Shown here: in pieces, positions 50,640-58,891 of the stretch
Layout: the number at the start of each line of letters is the position of its first letter
Numbering within the stretch: position 1 is the stretch's first letter
The notes under the pieces: generated by a model
Seen by the model: the letters and a program-made list of their open reading frames with translations, nothing else
Databases searched by the model: none
Told to the model about the DNA's origin: nothing
Position numbers and translations under genes: made by a program
NCBI RefSeq assembly: GCF_004375085.3
Contig: NZ_SNAQ03000027.1
Coordinates: 1 to 64,000 of the forward strand
Reading direction: 5' to 3'
DNA length: 64,000 nt
Origin: Lewinella sp. W8
GTDB taxonomy: Bacteria > Bacteroidota > Bacteroidia > Chitinophagales > Saprospiraceae

Positions 50640-51410
50640 ATGGCCCAACCGGATAATCCAAAACGAGACGAATGGCTGCGGGGGGAATTCCCCGGCGATG
50701 CTGCGCGGGATCCTTTCGGGGAAAGCGCCGCCCGCGGGCGGCGGGAACTGGACTCCCCGGAAGAGGCCGCCGACCTCCTGGCCGGGATTGAGGCCCGGCT
50801 GGAAGCCGTCTACGGCAAACCGGCCGTCCGGAAGAAAGACGCTCCCGCCCGGGTGCGCTCCCTGGGGCGCTGGTACGCCGCCGCGGCCGCCATCCTGCTC
50901 CTCGTGGTTGCGGGCATCTGGTGGATTAACCAACCCGCAACCTTCGACGCCGAAACGGTCTTTGCCGAAACCTTCACCCCCTACGCTAACGACCTCAGCG
51001 GACGGACGATGGGCGGCGACGAAGCGGATAGCCTCACCAACGAGGCCCTGCAGGCGGCCCTGCTTGCCTACGACCGCCGGGATTACCCCGCCGCGGCGGC
51101 AGCCTTCGGCGTCTATCGCACGGCCCTACCCGACAACTCGGCACCTGCGTCCGCGCCCAATCCATCCGCCATCAGCCTGTACTACGGCATCAGCCTCCTC
51201 GGAACGGACGAGGCCGAAACCGCAGCTGAAGTGCTGGAGCCTCTGACGGACGATGCGACCTACGGACTGCCCGCAAAGTGGTACCTCGCCCTGGCCTATC
51301 TGCGGGCGGAACGGACCGACGACAGCAAAAATATCCTCCAGCCGCTTTCCCGGAGGAACGACACGCCCTTTGCGCGAAAGGCGGCGGACTTACTGAAAAC
51401 ACTCCCCTAA
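50640..51410 (+). CDS. single-pass membrane protein with TPR-like C-terminus
   Basis: This is a 256-residue protein read from MAQPDNPKRDEWLRGEF (50640); the longer frame begins inside the sigma gene. A cytosolic N-terminus of about 78 residues, a transmembrane helix (about 79-96, AAAAAILLLVVAGIWWI) and a periplasmic helical repeat domain (YDRRDYPAAAAAFGVYRTAL, YGLPAKWYLALAYLRAERTDDSKN) follow. The position and topology suit an anti-sigma or signal-relay factor for the ECF sigma gene before it, but there is no zinc-type anti-sigma motif. The next gene is 25 bases away. Confidence 0.75.
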   Translation: MAQPDNPKRDEWLRGEFPGDAARDPFGESAARGRRELDSPEEAADLLAGIEARLEAVYGKPAVRKKDAPARVRSLGRWYAAAAAILLLVVAGIWWINQPATFDAETVFAETFTPYANDLSGRTMGGDEADSLTNEALQAALLAYDRRDYPAAAAAFGVYRTALPDNSAPASAPNPSAISLYYGISLLGTDEAETAAEVLEPLTDDATYGLPAKWYLALAYLRAERTDDSKNILQPLSRRNDTPFARKAADLLKTLP

Positions 51411-51435
51411 TTAATCCCTTTAATATCCCTCCTCT

Positions 51436-52854
51436 ATGCGATATCTGCTCCCCTTCATCATCCTGGCCCTGGCCGCCCCCGGCCTGCTGGCCCAGGGTAG
51501 TGATGAAATTGACATCCCCACGGATTCCCGTTACCTGGAAATCTACAACAAATACGAAAGGACGCTGGAATCTTTGGGCTATCCCGTTGGCCGCGCGAGA
51601 AACGCCGCCTACGTGCCCGACCAGTACGTTTTCTTCTACGAAGGACCAACGGCCGCCCAGGACGCCGCCAATGACCGCGCCCGGCTGGAAAACCGACTGG
51701 GCGCCAACCGGGTCCACGGTGTAGCCACCTGTGGCTGCGGCGACTACCAGATTTCCGTGCTGCAACTCGATAGCCTCGGTGGCGAAGAACGGGGGAAACG
51801 CGGACGAGAATCCGTCGCCCAGGACCTGGGGAAAGAAGAAGTGGAACCCAACTACTACATCGTTCCCGAACTGAATCAGGTAGAAAAACATCCTGGCTTC
51901 AACCGACTGCCGCGCGGGTTCACCGTAAAGCCCAGCGGAAAGCGCACTACCCCCGTAGACATCGCGGTGATCGATTCGGGCATCGACGTGGCCATGCAGG
52001 ACTCCCGTTATACGGCCGGCGGCCCGCCACTGTACCTGTGGGAAAACCCCTCACCCAACAGCGCCACGGACCCCTTCTGTTTTCCCAACGATTTCGTTGG
52101 CTGGGACTTCGTCAACAACGACAATAGCCCCATGGACGATCACTCCCACGGCACCCACGTGGCCAGCCGGATTGCGATGCAGCTCGATAAGTACGCACCC
52201 GACGTCAATTATCGTTTCATGCCGCTCAAAATTCTGGACCAGAATGGTGTCGGAACGAGTTTTCATGCCGCCTGTGCGGTTTTCTACGCTGCTTACCACG
52301 GCGCAGACGTCATCAACGCCAGTTGGGGCATGTACGGCGAACGGGATCGTATTCTGACGAAGGCTTTCCGCTACGCCCAGAGCCAGGGAGTCGCTACGGT
52401 TTCTTCCGCCGGAAACGAACGGGTGGACCTGGCGGAACTGGAGCACTACCCCTCCGGTTTTCCGATCATGGACCAACTCCCCATCCACAGCATGCTGTTC
52501 ATCTCCGCTTCCCGGGGAGGCAGCTCCCTGTGGCCCGGCACCAACATCCGTTTGGAGCCTACCGTTCCGGGTAATTTTGGTGGCTTTGTGGCGGCTCCCG
52601 GAGACAATCAGTATGGCTACATTCCCCGCCACCTTTCCAGTTCCGTCAGTGCCCGCAAGAGCGGTACCTCGGTGGCCACGCCCTACGCTACGGCCATCGC
52701 CGCGGAGTATCGTCACCGCTATCCTACGCGTAACCCGATCTGGCTGCGCAATGACGTACTGGCGGCCATCAAGGACCAGGGCAATGAGTTTTTTATCAAC
52801 CAAAACGGACAGGCGTACCCCTACTACATTTTTGACTGGGTGAACGTCCCCTAG
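51436..52854 (+). CDS. exported S8 family serine peptidase (subtilase)
   Basis: This 472-residue protease has a signal peptide (MRYLLPFIILALAAPGLLAQ), a ~150-residue propeptide-like region and a subtilisin domain. The catalytic triad is complete: D180 in AVIDSGID, H238 in HSHGTHVAS and S412 in GTSVATPYA. The oxyanion Asn is in SSAGN. There is no T9SS sorting domain, so it is probably periplasmic. It belongs to a four-gene set with an ECF sigma factor, a membrane TPR protein and a CHAT-domain protein. The function is unknown. A strong terminator follows, before the CHAT gene. Confidence 0.9.
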   Translation: MRYLLPFIILALAAPGLLAQGSDEIDIPTDSRYLEIYNKYERTLESLGYPVGRARNAAYVPDQYVFFYEGPTAAQDAANDRARLENRLGANRVHGVATCGCGDYQISVLQLDSLGGEERGKRGRESVAQDLGKEEVEPNYYIVPELNQVEKHPGFNRLPRGFTVKPSGKRTTPVDIAVIDSGIDVAMQDSRYTAGGPPLYLWENPSPNSATDPFCFPNDFVGWDFVNNDNSPMDDHSHGTHVASRIAMQLDKYAPDVNYRFMPLKILDQNGVGTSFHAACAVFYAAYHGADVINASWGMYGERDRILTKAFRYAQSQGVATVSSAGNERVDLAELEHYPSGFPIMDQLPIHSMLFISASRGGSSLWPGTNIRLEPTVPGNFGGFVAAPGDNQYGYIPRHLSSSVSARKSGTSVATPYATAIAAEYRHRYPTRNPIWLRNDVLAAIKDQGNEFFINQNGQAYPYYIFDWVNVP

Positions 52855-52944
52855 CACCAATGAAGGAGCGGGTCATCCGGATCTGCTCCTCTACGGTCGT
52901 TAAGGATCGCTGCCTTCTTTGCGGAAGCGATCGTTCGAGATGGG

Positions 52945-53008
52945 CGCCGGAGCGCGGGTGCAGGGCAAAACGCAAGTAGCCATGCACCCGGGTTCCGGCG
53001 TTTTCCTT
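52945..53008 (+). terminator. terminator between subtilase and CHAT genes
   Basis: CGCCGGA...CGGGTGCA (52945-52962) pairs with TGCACCCG...TCCGGCG (52983-53000) over a 20-base loop, followed by TTTTCCTTTTT. It should end or attenuate transcription ~100 bases before the CHAT gene. Confidence 0.75.
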
Positions 53009-53107
53009 TTTCCCCTGAGGCAGAGTCACCCCAATTTGCCATTGCTCGGCAGAATACCGTTATTGAGATGCGGGCCACGGGCCCGTTTCACCCTCGGATT
53101 CAGGTTC

Positions 53108-55789
53108 ATGCTGCGTTTATCCCTCCTCGTTTTTCTACTATCGTTTGTTTACACATCACTCCCGGCTCAGGAGCAATCGGCCCGGGCCCTGCTCGATTCC
53201 CTCCAGCAGTTGCTGGACGCCACTCCCGACAGTGACCCCATGCGCCGCGGAGACCTGCAGCACGAAATGGGTAAAATCTACGATGACCTCGAAGAGTATC
53301 CCCTGGCGGTAGCCATGACCACGCGCGCCCTGCGGGCGCGCCTTGACCACGAAGACACCGAACCGGACAAGGTGCTGGTCTCGGCCTTCAACCTCGGCCT
53401 CTACTACCGTAATATGCAGGAGTATCAGGCGGCCATTGATCACTTTGATCTGGTCGTTCGTCGGGCCCCCAACCGGAAGTTGGGGCAGGCCTACTTCCAG
53501 CTGGGCTACACCTACGACGAAATCGGGGAATTTGCCGCCGCCATCCAGGCCTTTACCTCCGCCCTGGAACACGAAAGCTTCCAGAATGACCCGACGACGA
53601 TTGCGCTGATCCACCGGAACATTGCCCGGGTACACCTGAATAAGGAAACCGCAGCGGGCGCACTTCAGGCCCTGCCGCACCTTGATTCATCGTTGGCGCA
53701 TTTCATTTCTTCGGGCAACGACCTCGAGGAATTGGATACCCGGAGTTTAGTGGGCCTAGCTCACACCCATGCGGGTGATTATCCCGAAGCCATTAAGTGG
53801 CTAGAAGCAACCCTGGCGGATAATGCCGCAGGCCCTCAGGACCTGGTGATTGAAACCACTGCTGCCACCAATCTTGGCATGGCCTACCGGCGGTCGGGCC
53901 AATTATCCCTGGCCGAAAAGCACTTTCGCCGGGCACTGGAAATCGATCTGGAGTTTGCTGAAGGGTATCGCCCCGACAATTACGTAGCCCTGGATTACGA
54001 CAATCTATCCACCCTTTTCCTTTCCATGGGCATGCCCGACTCTGCTCTGATGGCCGCCCAATTGGCCCTTTATTGGGGTATCGAAAGTTTCAGCCCGGAA
54101 GCCCTGTCGCACAACCCGACCCTCGAAGACCTCTCCGGCACGAATCAGTTGGACATCCTCACCTACTTGCAGGATAAGGCCCGGGCCCATCGGGCCCTCG
54201 GAGACGCCACGGGTGACGCCGAACAGTATGCCGCAGCTCTGGCCACCTTCCGCCTCGCCGATGAGCTGCTGGACGAAATGCGGCGCAACCAACTCCTCGA
54301 AGACACCCGTACTTACTGGCGGGCGGATGCCCGGACCCTCTACAATGCGGCGATCAGTACCGCCAGTCGGGCGGAAGATCCCGAAGCGGCTTTCTATTTT
54401 ATGGAGAAGGCCCGCGCCCGGCTGTTGCTGGAAGAGCTCAACGCCGGACGGGCCGAAGAGGCCTTGCCCGAGGCGGTGCGGGCGCGCCTCGCGGCCGTGG
54501 CCCAACGGGCGCGTCGGGCGGCCGGTGACCCTTCGGCCCTGCAGGCGTTTCGCCGCTTGCAGGATAGCGTCTTCCGCGCCTACCCCGCCTACCAGCAGGC
54601 GCAAATTGGCGCCACCCCACCACGATCATCCCGCCTGAAGGAAATCATGGGCAATACGACCATGGTGGAGTATTACGTCGGGGAAGACTTTACCCTGGCC
54701 CTGAAGTGGATTCCCTTTCAGGGACTGAGTTTGGTGGAATTGCCCGCTCCCGACGTCTGGCGCCCTCAGCTGCGGGCCTACCGGGAGGCGCTGCTTGATC
54801 CGGCAAGTTCCCTGAACCCGGAGGCGGCCACCTCCCTGTACGAACAGCTTTTTCTACCCCTGGATTTGCCGCGGGGGCAGCCGGTGTACATCATCCCGGA
54901 TGCTGAGTTGTACCTACTCCCGTTTGGGGCCTTGCTGACGGCAAGGCCGGAGGATGGTCTCACTTACCAGAACTGGCCCTGGGTGGCCCGGGAGCGGCTG
55001 GTCCAGTATGCCTTTTCCGCCCAGCTTCTCGAGTTCGCCCGCCAGCGAAGGCGACGGGGTAACGGACGGGCGCTGGCGCTCGCGCCGGTTGCCCGCATCG
55101 AAAATGCGGATGAATTGCCCCAGCGGTTGGAGTTGCCCGCAACCATCCGCACGGTACGTCATCTGGCCACCCTGATGCCCACGGATACCTTGGTCAACGC
55201 GGCGGCTACCCGCGCAGCCTTCCGGGAAATGGCGGATGCCTACAGTCTGCTGCACCTCGGTACTCACGCCTATCCGCGGGAAAAGGAAACCGAGTTGTTG
55301 AGTAGGTTTTTGATCCGGGATGCGAACGACCAGTACTATTCTGCGGAGGACCTGCACGCCCACGCCCTGAAGGCGGACCTGGTGGTTATGGGAGCCTGTG
55401 AAACTGGCCTGGGGGAACAGCTTTACGGCGAGGGGGTAGCCAGCCTGGGGCGGGCCTTCGCCCGCCGGGGTGCCCCCAACCTCATCATGAGCCTCTGGAG
55501 CATTGACGATGCCACCACCGACGAGCTGCTGCGAAGCACCTACGACGGCCTGTACGTCGGTGACGCTCCGGGAGCGGCCCTCGACGGGGCCGGCCGCAGC
55601 TACCGGGAAGGGGTTACCAACCCCCGGTTTGGCCATCCGTATTACTGGGCGGGACTGGTGTACTACGGGCCCGCACTGCCGGTCCAACTCGGTACACCAC
55701 CCTGGAAACGCTGGATGCTGTATGGGGGGATGGGAATGCTGGTGCTTGGTGCTTTGTTGTGGTGGGGAAGCCGGAGGAAGGAGTCGTGA
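53108..55789 (+). CDS. TPR-CHAT domain protein, exported and membrane-anchored
   Basis: This is an 893-residue protein from MLRLSLLVFLLSFVYTSLPAQ (signal peptide); the longer frame runs back through the terminator. Residues 25-460 contain many tetratricopeptide repeats. The C-terminal CHAT (caspase-like) domain, about 560-850, keeps its catalytic dyad: H720 in LHLGTHAYP and C764 in MGACETGLG. A final transmembrane helix (MLYGGMGMLVLGALLWW) with a short basic tail suggests anchoring of an extracytoplasmic protease. CHAT domains cleave proteins in separase-like, defence and cell-death systems. The target here is unknown. Confidence 0.88.
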   Translation: MLRLSLLVFLLSFVYTSLPAQEQSARALLDSLQQLLDATPDSDPMRRGDLQHEMGKIYDDLEEYPLAVAMTTRALRARLDHEDTEPDKVLVSAFNLGLYYRNMQEYQAAIDHFDLVVRRAPNRKLGQAYFQLGYTYDEIGEFAAAIQAFTSALEHESFQNDPTTIALIHRNIARVHLNKETAAGALQALPHLDSSLAHFISSGNDLEELDTRSLVGLAHTHAGDYPEAIKWLEATLADNAAGPQDLVIETTAATNLGMAYRRSGQLSLAEKHFRRALEIDLEFAEGYRPDNYVALDYDNLSTLFLSMGMPDSALMAAQLALYWGIESFSPEALSHNPTLEDLSGTNQLDILTYLQDKARAHRALGDATGDAEQYAAALATFRLADELLDEMRRNQLLEDTRTYWRADARTLYNAAISTASRAEDPEAAFYFMEKARARLLLEELNAGRAEEALPEAVRARLAAVAQRARRAAGDPSALQAFRRLQDSVFRAYPAYQQAQIGATPPRSSRLKEIMGNTTMVEYYVGEDFTLALKWIPFQGLSLVELPAPDVWRPQLRAYREALLDPASSLNPEAATSLYEQLFLPLDLPRGQPVYIIPDAELYLLPFGALLTARPEDGLTYQNWPWVARERLVQYAFSAQLLEFARQRRRRGNGRALALAPVARIENADELPQRLELPATIRTVRHLATLMPTDTLVNAAATRAAFREMADAYSLLHLGTHAYPREKETELLSRFLIRDANDQYYSAEDLHAHALKADLVVMGACETGLGEQLYGEGVASLGRAFARRGAPNLIMSLWSIDDATTDELLRSTYDGLYVGDAPGAALDGAGRSYREGVTNPRFGHPYYWAGLVYYGPALPVQLGTPPWKRWMLYGGMGMLVLGALLWWGSRRKES

Positions 55790-56041
55790 CGTCGAACTTT
55801 TGGGGAAGCTTAAAGGGAGTTGCTGGTGGCCAGTTACTGGTGGTGGTTACTGAATCATTGCAACCATTCCTGACGGCGCAATTCACTAAAGCTTCCGGCC
55901 CGAAATACTCCCTCTCGCGGGGGTGCCGGATTTATTATCTGGCGAAGGTTGTCGTAGATATGTAGAAGTACGACACTTTCGCTGCCCTTCCGAAAACAAA
56001 ACGAGCCGGTTGATCGGGCGGCACCTGACGTAAAGACGTAT

Positions 56042-56641
56042 CTATACGTCAGACTCTACCCCCAACTCCCCTTCCGCTATTCTGGCAATCACCCGCCAGT
56101 AATTGGCGTGCTCCAGCCGCAGCACCCGCGCGGCAATGTCTTCCGGACTGTCGTCCGGGTCCAGGCGCACGGCGGCCTGGTAGACGATGTCTCCCTCGTC
56201 ATAGTGTTCGTTGACGTAGTGGATGGTCATCCCGCTTTCGGGGTCACCGGCCGCCTTGACGGCCCGGTGCACGTGGATGCCGTACATCCCCTTGCCGCCG
56301 TAGGCCGGCAGCAGAGCCGGGTGTACGTTGAGCATCCGGCGGGGGAAGGCCCGAACCAGATAGGACGGGATGAGCCAAAGGAAACCCGCCAGAACAATGA
56401 AGTTTACCCCGAAGTGCTCCAGTTGGGCCAGTAGGTCTTCCGTTTCGTAGAAGGACTTCCGCTGGAGCACCAGCGTCGGGATGCCGCGCTCGGTGGCCAT
56501 CGCCAGGGCGCCGGCACCCGGCTTATTGCTCACCACCAGGGCAACTTCCACCCCGGCTTCCGGGCGTTCCCGGAAGCGATCAATGATCATCCGGGCGTTG
56601 GATCCGGTTCCGGAGACGAAGATGGCAAGTCGAAGCGGCAT
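56042..56641 (-). CDS. purN: phosphoribosylglycinamide formyltransferase
   Basis: This enzyme transfers formyl from 10-formyl-tetrahydrofolate to GAR in purine synthesis. It is 199 residues from MPLRLAIFVSGTGSNA (56641); the upstream frame is non-coding. The GTGSNA loop binds substrate phosphate. The catalytic stretch LNVHPALLPAYGGKGMYGIHVHRAV carries the active-site His, and HYVNEHYDEGDIVYQ supplies the conserved Asp. Normal length. It is not in an operon with other pur genes, and the next gene upstream is an esterase on the same strand. Confidence 0.95.
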   Translation of the reverse strand: MPLRLAIFVSGTGSNARMIIDRFRERPEAGVEVALVVSNKPGAGALAMATERGIPTLVLQRKSFYETEDLLAQLEHFGVNFIVLAGFLWLIPSYLVRAFPRRMLNVHPALLPAYGGKGMYGIHVHRAVKAAGDPESGMTIHYVNEHYDEGDIVYQAAVRLDPDDSPEDIAARVLRLEHANYWRVIARIAEGELGVESDV

Positions 56642-56764
56642 TAGTATCAAGCTGGGTGAAGGCGTAAGGTAGTAAGTAAGTGAATTCCCGGAAAAACGGT
56701 CGGTCCCCGGCCCTACCCACTTACCCGGCACCTGCCTGCGGCCACGAAAATCTCCGGCAACGCC

Positions 56765-57790
56765 CTAGAAGCGTTCGTCCAGGTAGGCGATCATGTAGTC
56801 AAGCGCGGGCACGGCATCCCGACTGAACTCAATCCCCAGAAATTCGTTGCTCCCCGAATCCAGGAAGGCGTGCGGCCGCCCCTCGTGCACCCAGTACTGC
56901 AATTCATCGTGGCCGGCTTCTCTCAACTTGGCCATGTAGGCCTCGATGGACGCCGGAGTGGTCAGGTTGTCTTCGGAGCCCACGGTGAAGAGCATCGGCG
57001 GATAATCCCGCTCCGCAGCCGGGTCGATCAGGTAGAGCGGAGAAACCATCCGGTAGCGTTCCGGGTGGTCTTCGTGGTTGTAGTCCTCCCCGAAAATGCC
57101 CCGCGGCTGTGCCTGCCCGAGCTGCCAGAAGATATTGCTCTGGGTCTCAAAACCGCCCCGGGCCGAGCCCAGGTGATCGAAGGCTCCGTAGCTGATCATG
57201 GCCCCGGCCACGCTCACGCCGCCCGCGGGAAGTCCTTCCGGAGGCAGGTAGCTGGGCCGGAAGCGATAGCCGGGGGTTCCGAAGGCTTCGGTGGCGGACA
57301 GCCGATGTCCCTGGGTAGCCACCATGGTGGCCAGGTGGCCGCCGGCACTATCGCCCGTTACGATGATTTTGTCGGGATCACCACCATATTCCCCGATGTG
57401 CTCCCGTACCCAAAGCAGGGCACCGAAGGCGTCCCCCACGATTTCGTCCATCGTCACGGTATTGCCCAGGTCACCAAGGAGGCGGTAGTTGACGTTACAC
57501 ACCACGTATTCTCCGTGGCTGGCCAGGTAGGCCGCCCCTTCGTCCATGATGCTTTTGTTGTTGATCAACCAACCACCCCCATGGTACATAACGATGACGG
57601 GATACTGCTTCTTCCGCGTCTGCGGGGTATAAATGTCCATCGTCAGGTCAAAGCCCCGCGGCGCGGCCCAGGTCACGTCGGAAACCTTCCGGAATTCATG
57701 GACTTCCGCCGTCGCACCGGAACCCGCCGGGGGGCGCTGGCAGGCCGGGAAAAAGGTAAGTACAAGCAGGGTCAGCAGGAGCAATCGCAT
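56765..57790 (-). CDS. lipoprotein alpha/beta hydrolase (BD-FAE/HSL-like esterase)
   Basis: This 341-residue protein has a lipobox (LTFFPAC, C17). MYHGGGWLIN gives the oxyanion HGGG (70-73), and the nucleophile is S148 in VTGDSAGGH. The acid and His near the C-terminus fit SEDNLTTPASIEAYMAKL and EGRPHAFLDSG. It resembles feruloyl- or acetyl-esterases that act on plant or algal polysaccharide side chains. It is the last of a four-gene leftward set with a GH3 glycosidase, a sugar isomerase-like protein and a type-B esterase, 38 bases after the isomerase gene. Confidence 0.85.
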   Translation of the reverse strand: MRLLLLTLLVLTFFPACQRPPAGSGATAEVHEFRKVSDVTWAAPRGFDLTMDIYTPQTRKKQYPVIVMYHGGGWLINNKSIMDEGAAYLASHGEYVVCNVNYRLLGDLGNTVTMDEIVGDAFGALLWVREHIGEYGGDPDKIIVTGDSAGGHLATMVATQGHRLSATEAFGTPGYRFRPSYLPPEGLPAGGVSVAGAMISYGAFDHLGSARGGFETQSNIFWQLGQAQPRGIFGEDYNHEDHPERYRMVSPLYLIDPAAERDYPPMLFTVGSEDNLTTPASIEAYMAKLREAGHDELQYWVHEGRPHAFLDSGSNEFLGIEFSRDAVPALDYMIAYLDERF

Positions 57791-57828
57791 GGGGTGGTTT
57801 TAAAGAATGCGGATGGTGGTAGTGGGGA

Positions 57829-58740
57829 TTATTCGAAGCCGATGTTCTTCAGGCCGTCGTGGCTGATGGCGATGGCTTCCAGTGGCGTATGCTTAAAGCA
57901 CTGGTCCTGCTCTACGAGGTAGAACTTCATACCGGACTGGTCCTTCGCGTCCAGGATGCGCTTAAAGTCGATGGTGCCTTCTCCAACGGGAGCAAAGCGG
58001 CCCTCGTCGTCCATGTCCTTGACGTGCCAGGCGATGAAGCGGCCGGGAGCCTTGGCGAAGTAGTCCAGCGGATCGGCTCCGGCTTTGGTGACCCAGTACA
58101 GGTCCATCTGGAAGTTCAGGACCTCGGGGTCGGAATTTTCGATGAAGTAGTCCATCGGCACGATGCCATCTTCGTTTTCCTTGAACTCGAAATCGTGGTT
58201 GTGGTAGAGGCACTGCAGGCCCCCGGCCTTCACCCGTTGGGCGATGGCGTTGATGTTGCCCATGACCGTTTCAATGTCCTGATTCATTACCATGGTCCGG
58301 GTTTCCCGGTTAAAGCCGAAGGCTCCCATGGGGGGTACGGGAATGACAACGTACTGGAAGCCGGCCGCCTTGGCGTCCGCAACGACCTGATCGACGTTGT
58401 CCGTCGAAATGTCTCCGTGGTGCGAGCTGATGGGGTTCAGGCCGACTTCCGCCAGGTAGGCACCAAATTCGGCGGGATCCATGCCGTAGAATTTGCCGTC
58501 GCGATACCCGGCGGCCTCAACGTTCTTGTAGCCCAGGTCCGCCACTTGCTGTAGCACCCCCTTAGGATCGCCAGCCATCGTGTCGCGCAGGGTATAGAGG
58601 GCCAGGCCACCAAAGTCGGTGGCTTCGGTCACCTCGGCCTCGGTGGTTTCTTCCGTTTCAGCTTCCGTGGCTGATTGGTCGCCACAAGCGGTGAAAAAGG
58701 TAAATAGCAGTAGGAGAAAGAAAAATGGATAAAGTTTCAC
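57829..58740 (-). CDS. lipoprotein sugar phosphate isomerase/epimerase-like TIM barrel
   Basis: This 303-residue protein is of the AP-endonuclease-2/xylose-isomerase-like TIM barrel family. It is exported, with lipobox FTAC (C19), which sets it apart from cytosolic isomerases. NPISSHHGDIST, CLYHNHDFEFKENEDG and DLYWVTKAGADPLDYF carry the His/Glu/Asp typical of the metal site, and AWHVKDMDDEGRFAPVGEGTIDF is conserved. Periplasmic versions in Bacteroidota often accompany Gfo/Idh enzymes in sugar conversion. The substrate is unknown. It lies between the GH3 and esterase genes. Confidence 0.85.
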   Translation of the reverse strand: MKLYPFFFLLLLFTFFTACGDQSATEAETEETTEAEVTEATDFGGLALYTLRDTMAGDPKGVLQQVADLGYKNVEAAGYRDGKFYGMDPAEFGAYLAEVGLNPISSHHGDISTDNVDQVVADAKAAGFQYVVIPVPPMGAFGFNRETRTMVMNQDIETVMGNINAIAQRVKAGGLQCLYHNHDFEFKENEDGIVPMDYFIENSDPEVLNFQMDLYWVTKAGADPLDYFAKAPGRFIAWHVKDMDDEGRFAPVGEGTIDFKRILDAKDQSGMKFYLVEQDQCFKHTPLEAIAISHDGLKNIGFE

Positions 58741-58891
58741 GTGGGTAATTTTTGATGTGATGGTTGTTGAATGCCCTTAGCGGGCGTCAGGGGGCAGCAG
58801 AACACGTGGGCGCATAGCGCGGGTGCAATGAAATGGAACCCTCGTGCTCAGCCGGGGTGCCGGGAGCATGCGGTAGGGAGCCGTAAATTTA

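Noticed and set aside
52919-53107. N-terminal extension of the CHAT protein
   Set aside because: It would be translated through a terminator and would bury the signal peptide that begins at 53108.
55759-55965. Short ORF after the CHAT gene
   Set aside because: It overlaps the CHAT 3' end in another frame and has no recognisable product; the 250-base gap before purN holds only minor palindromes.
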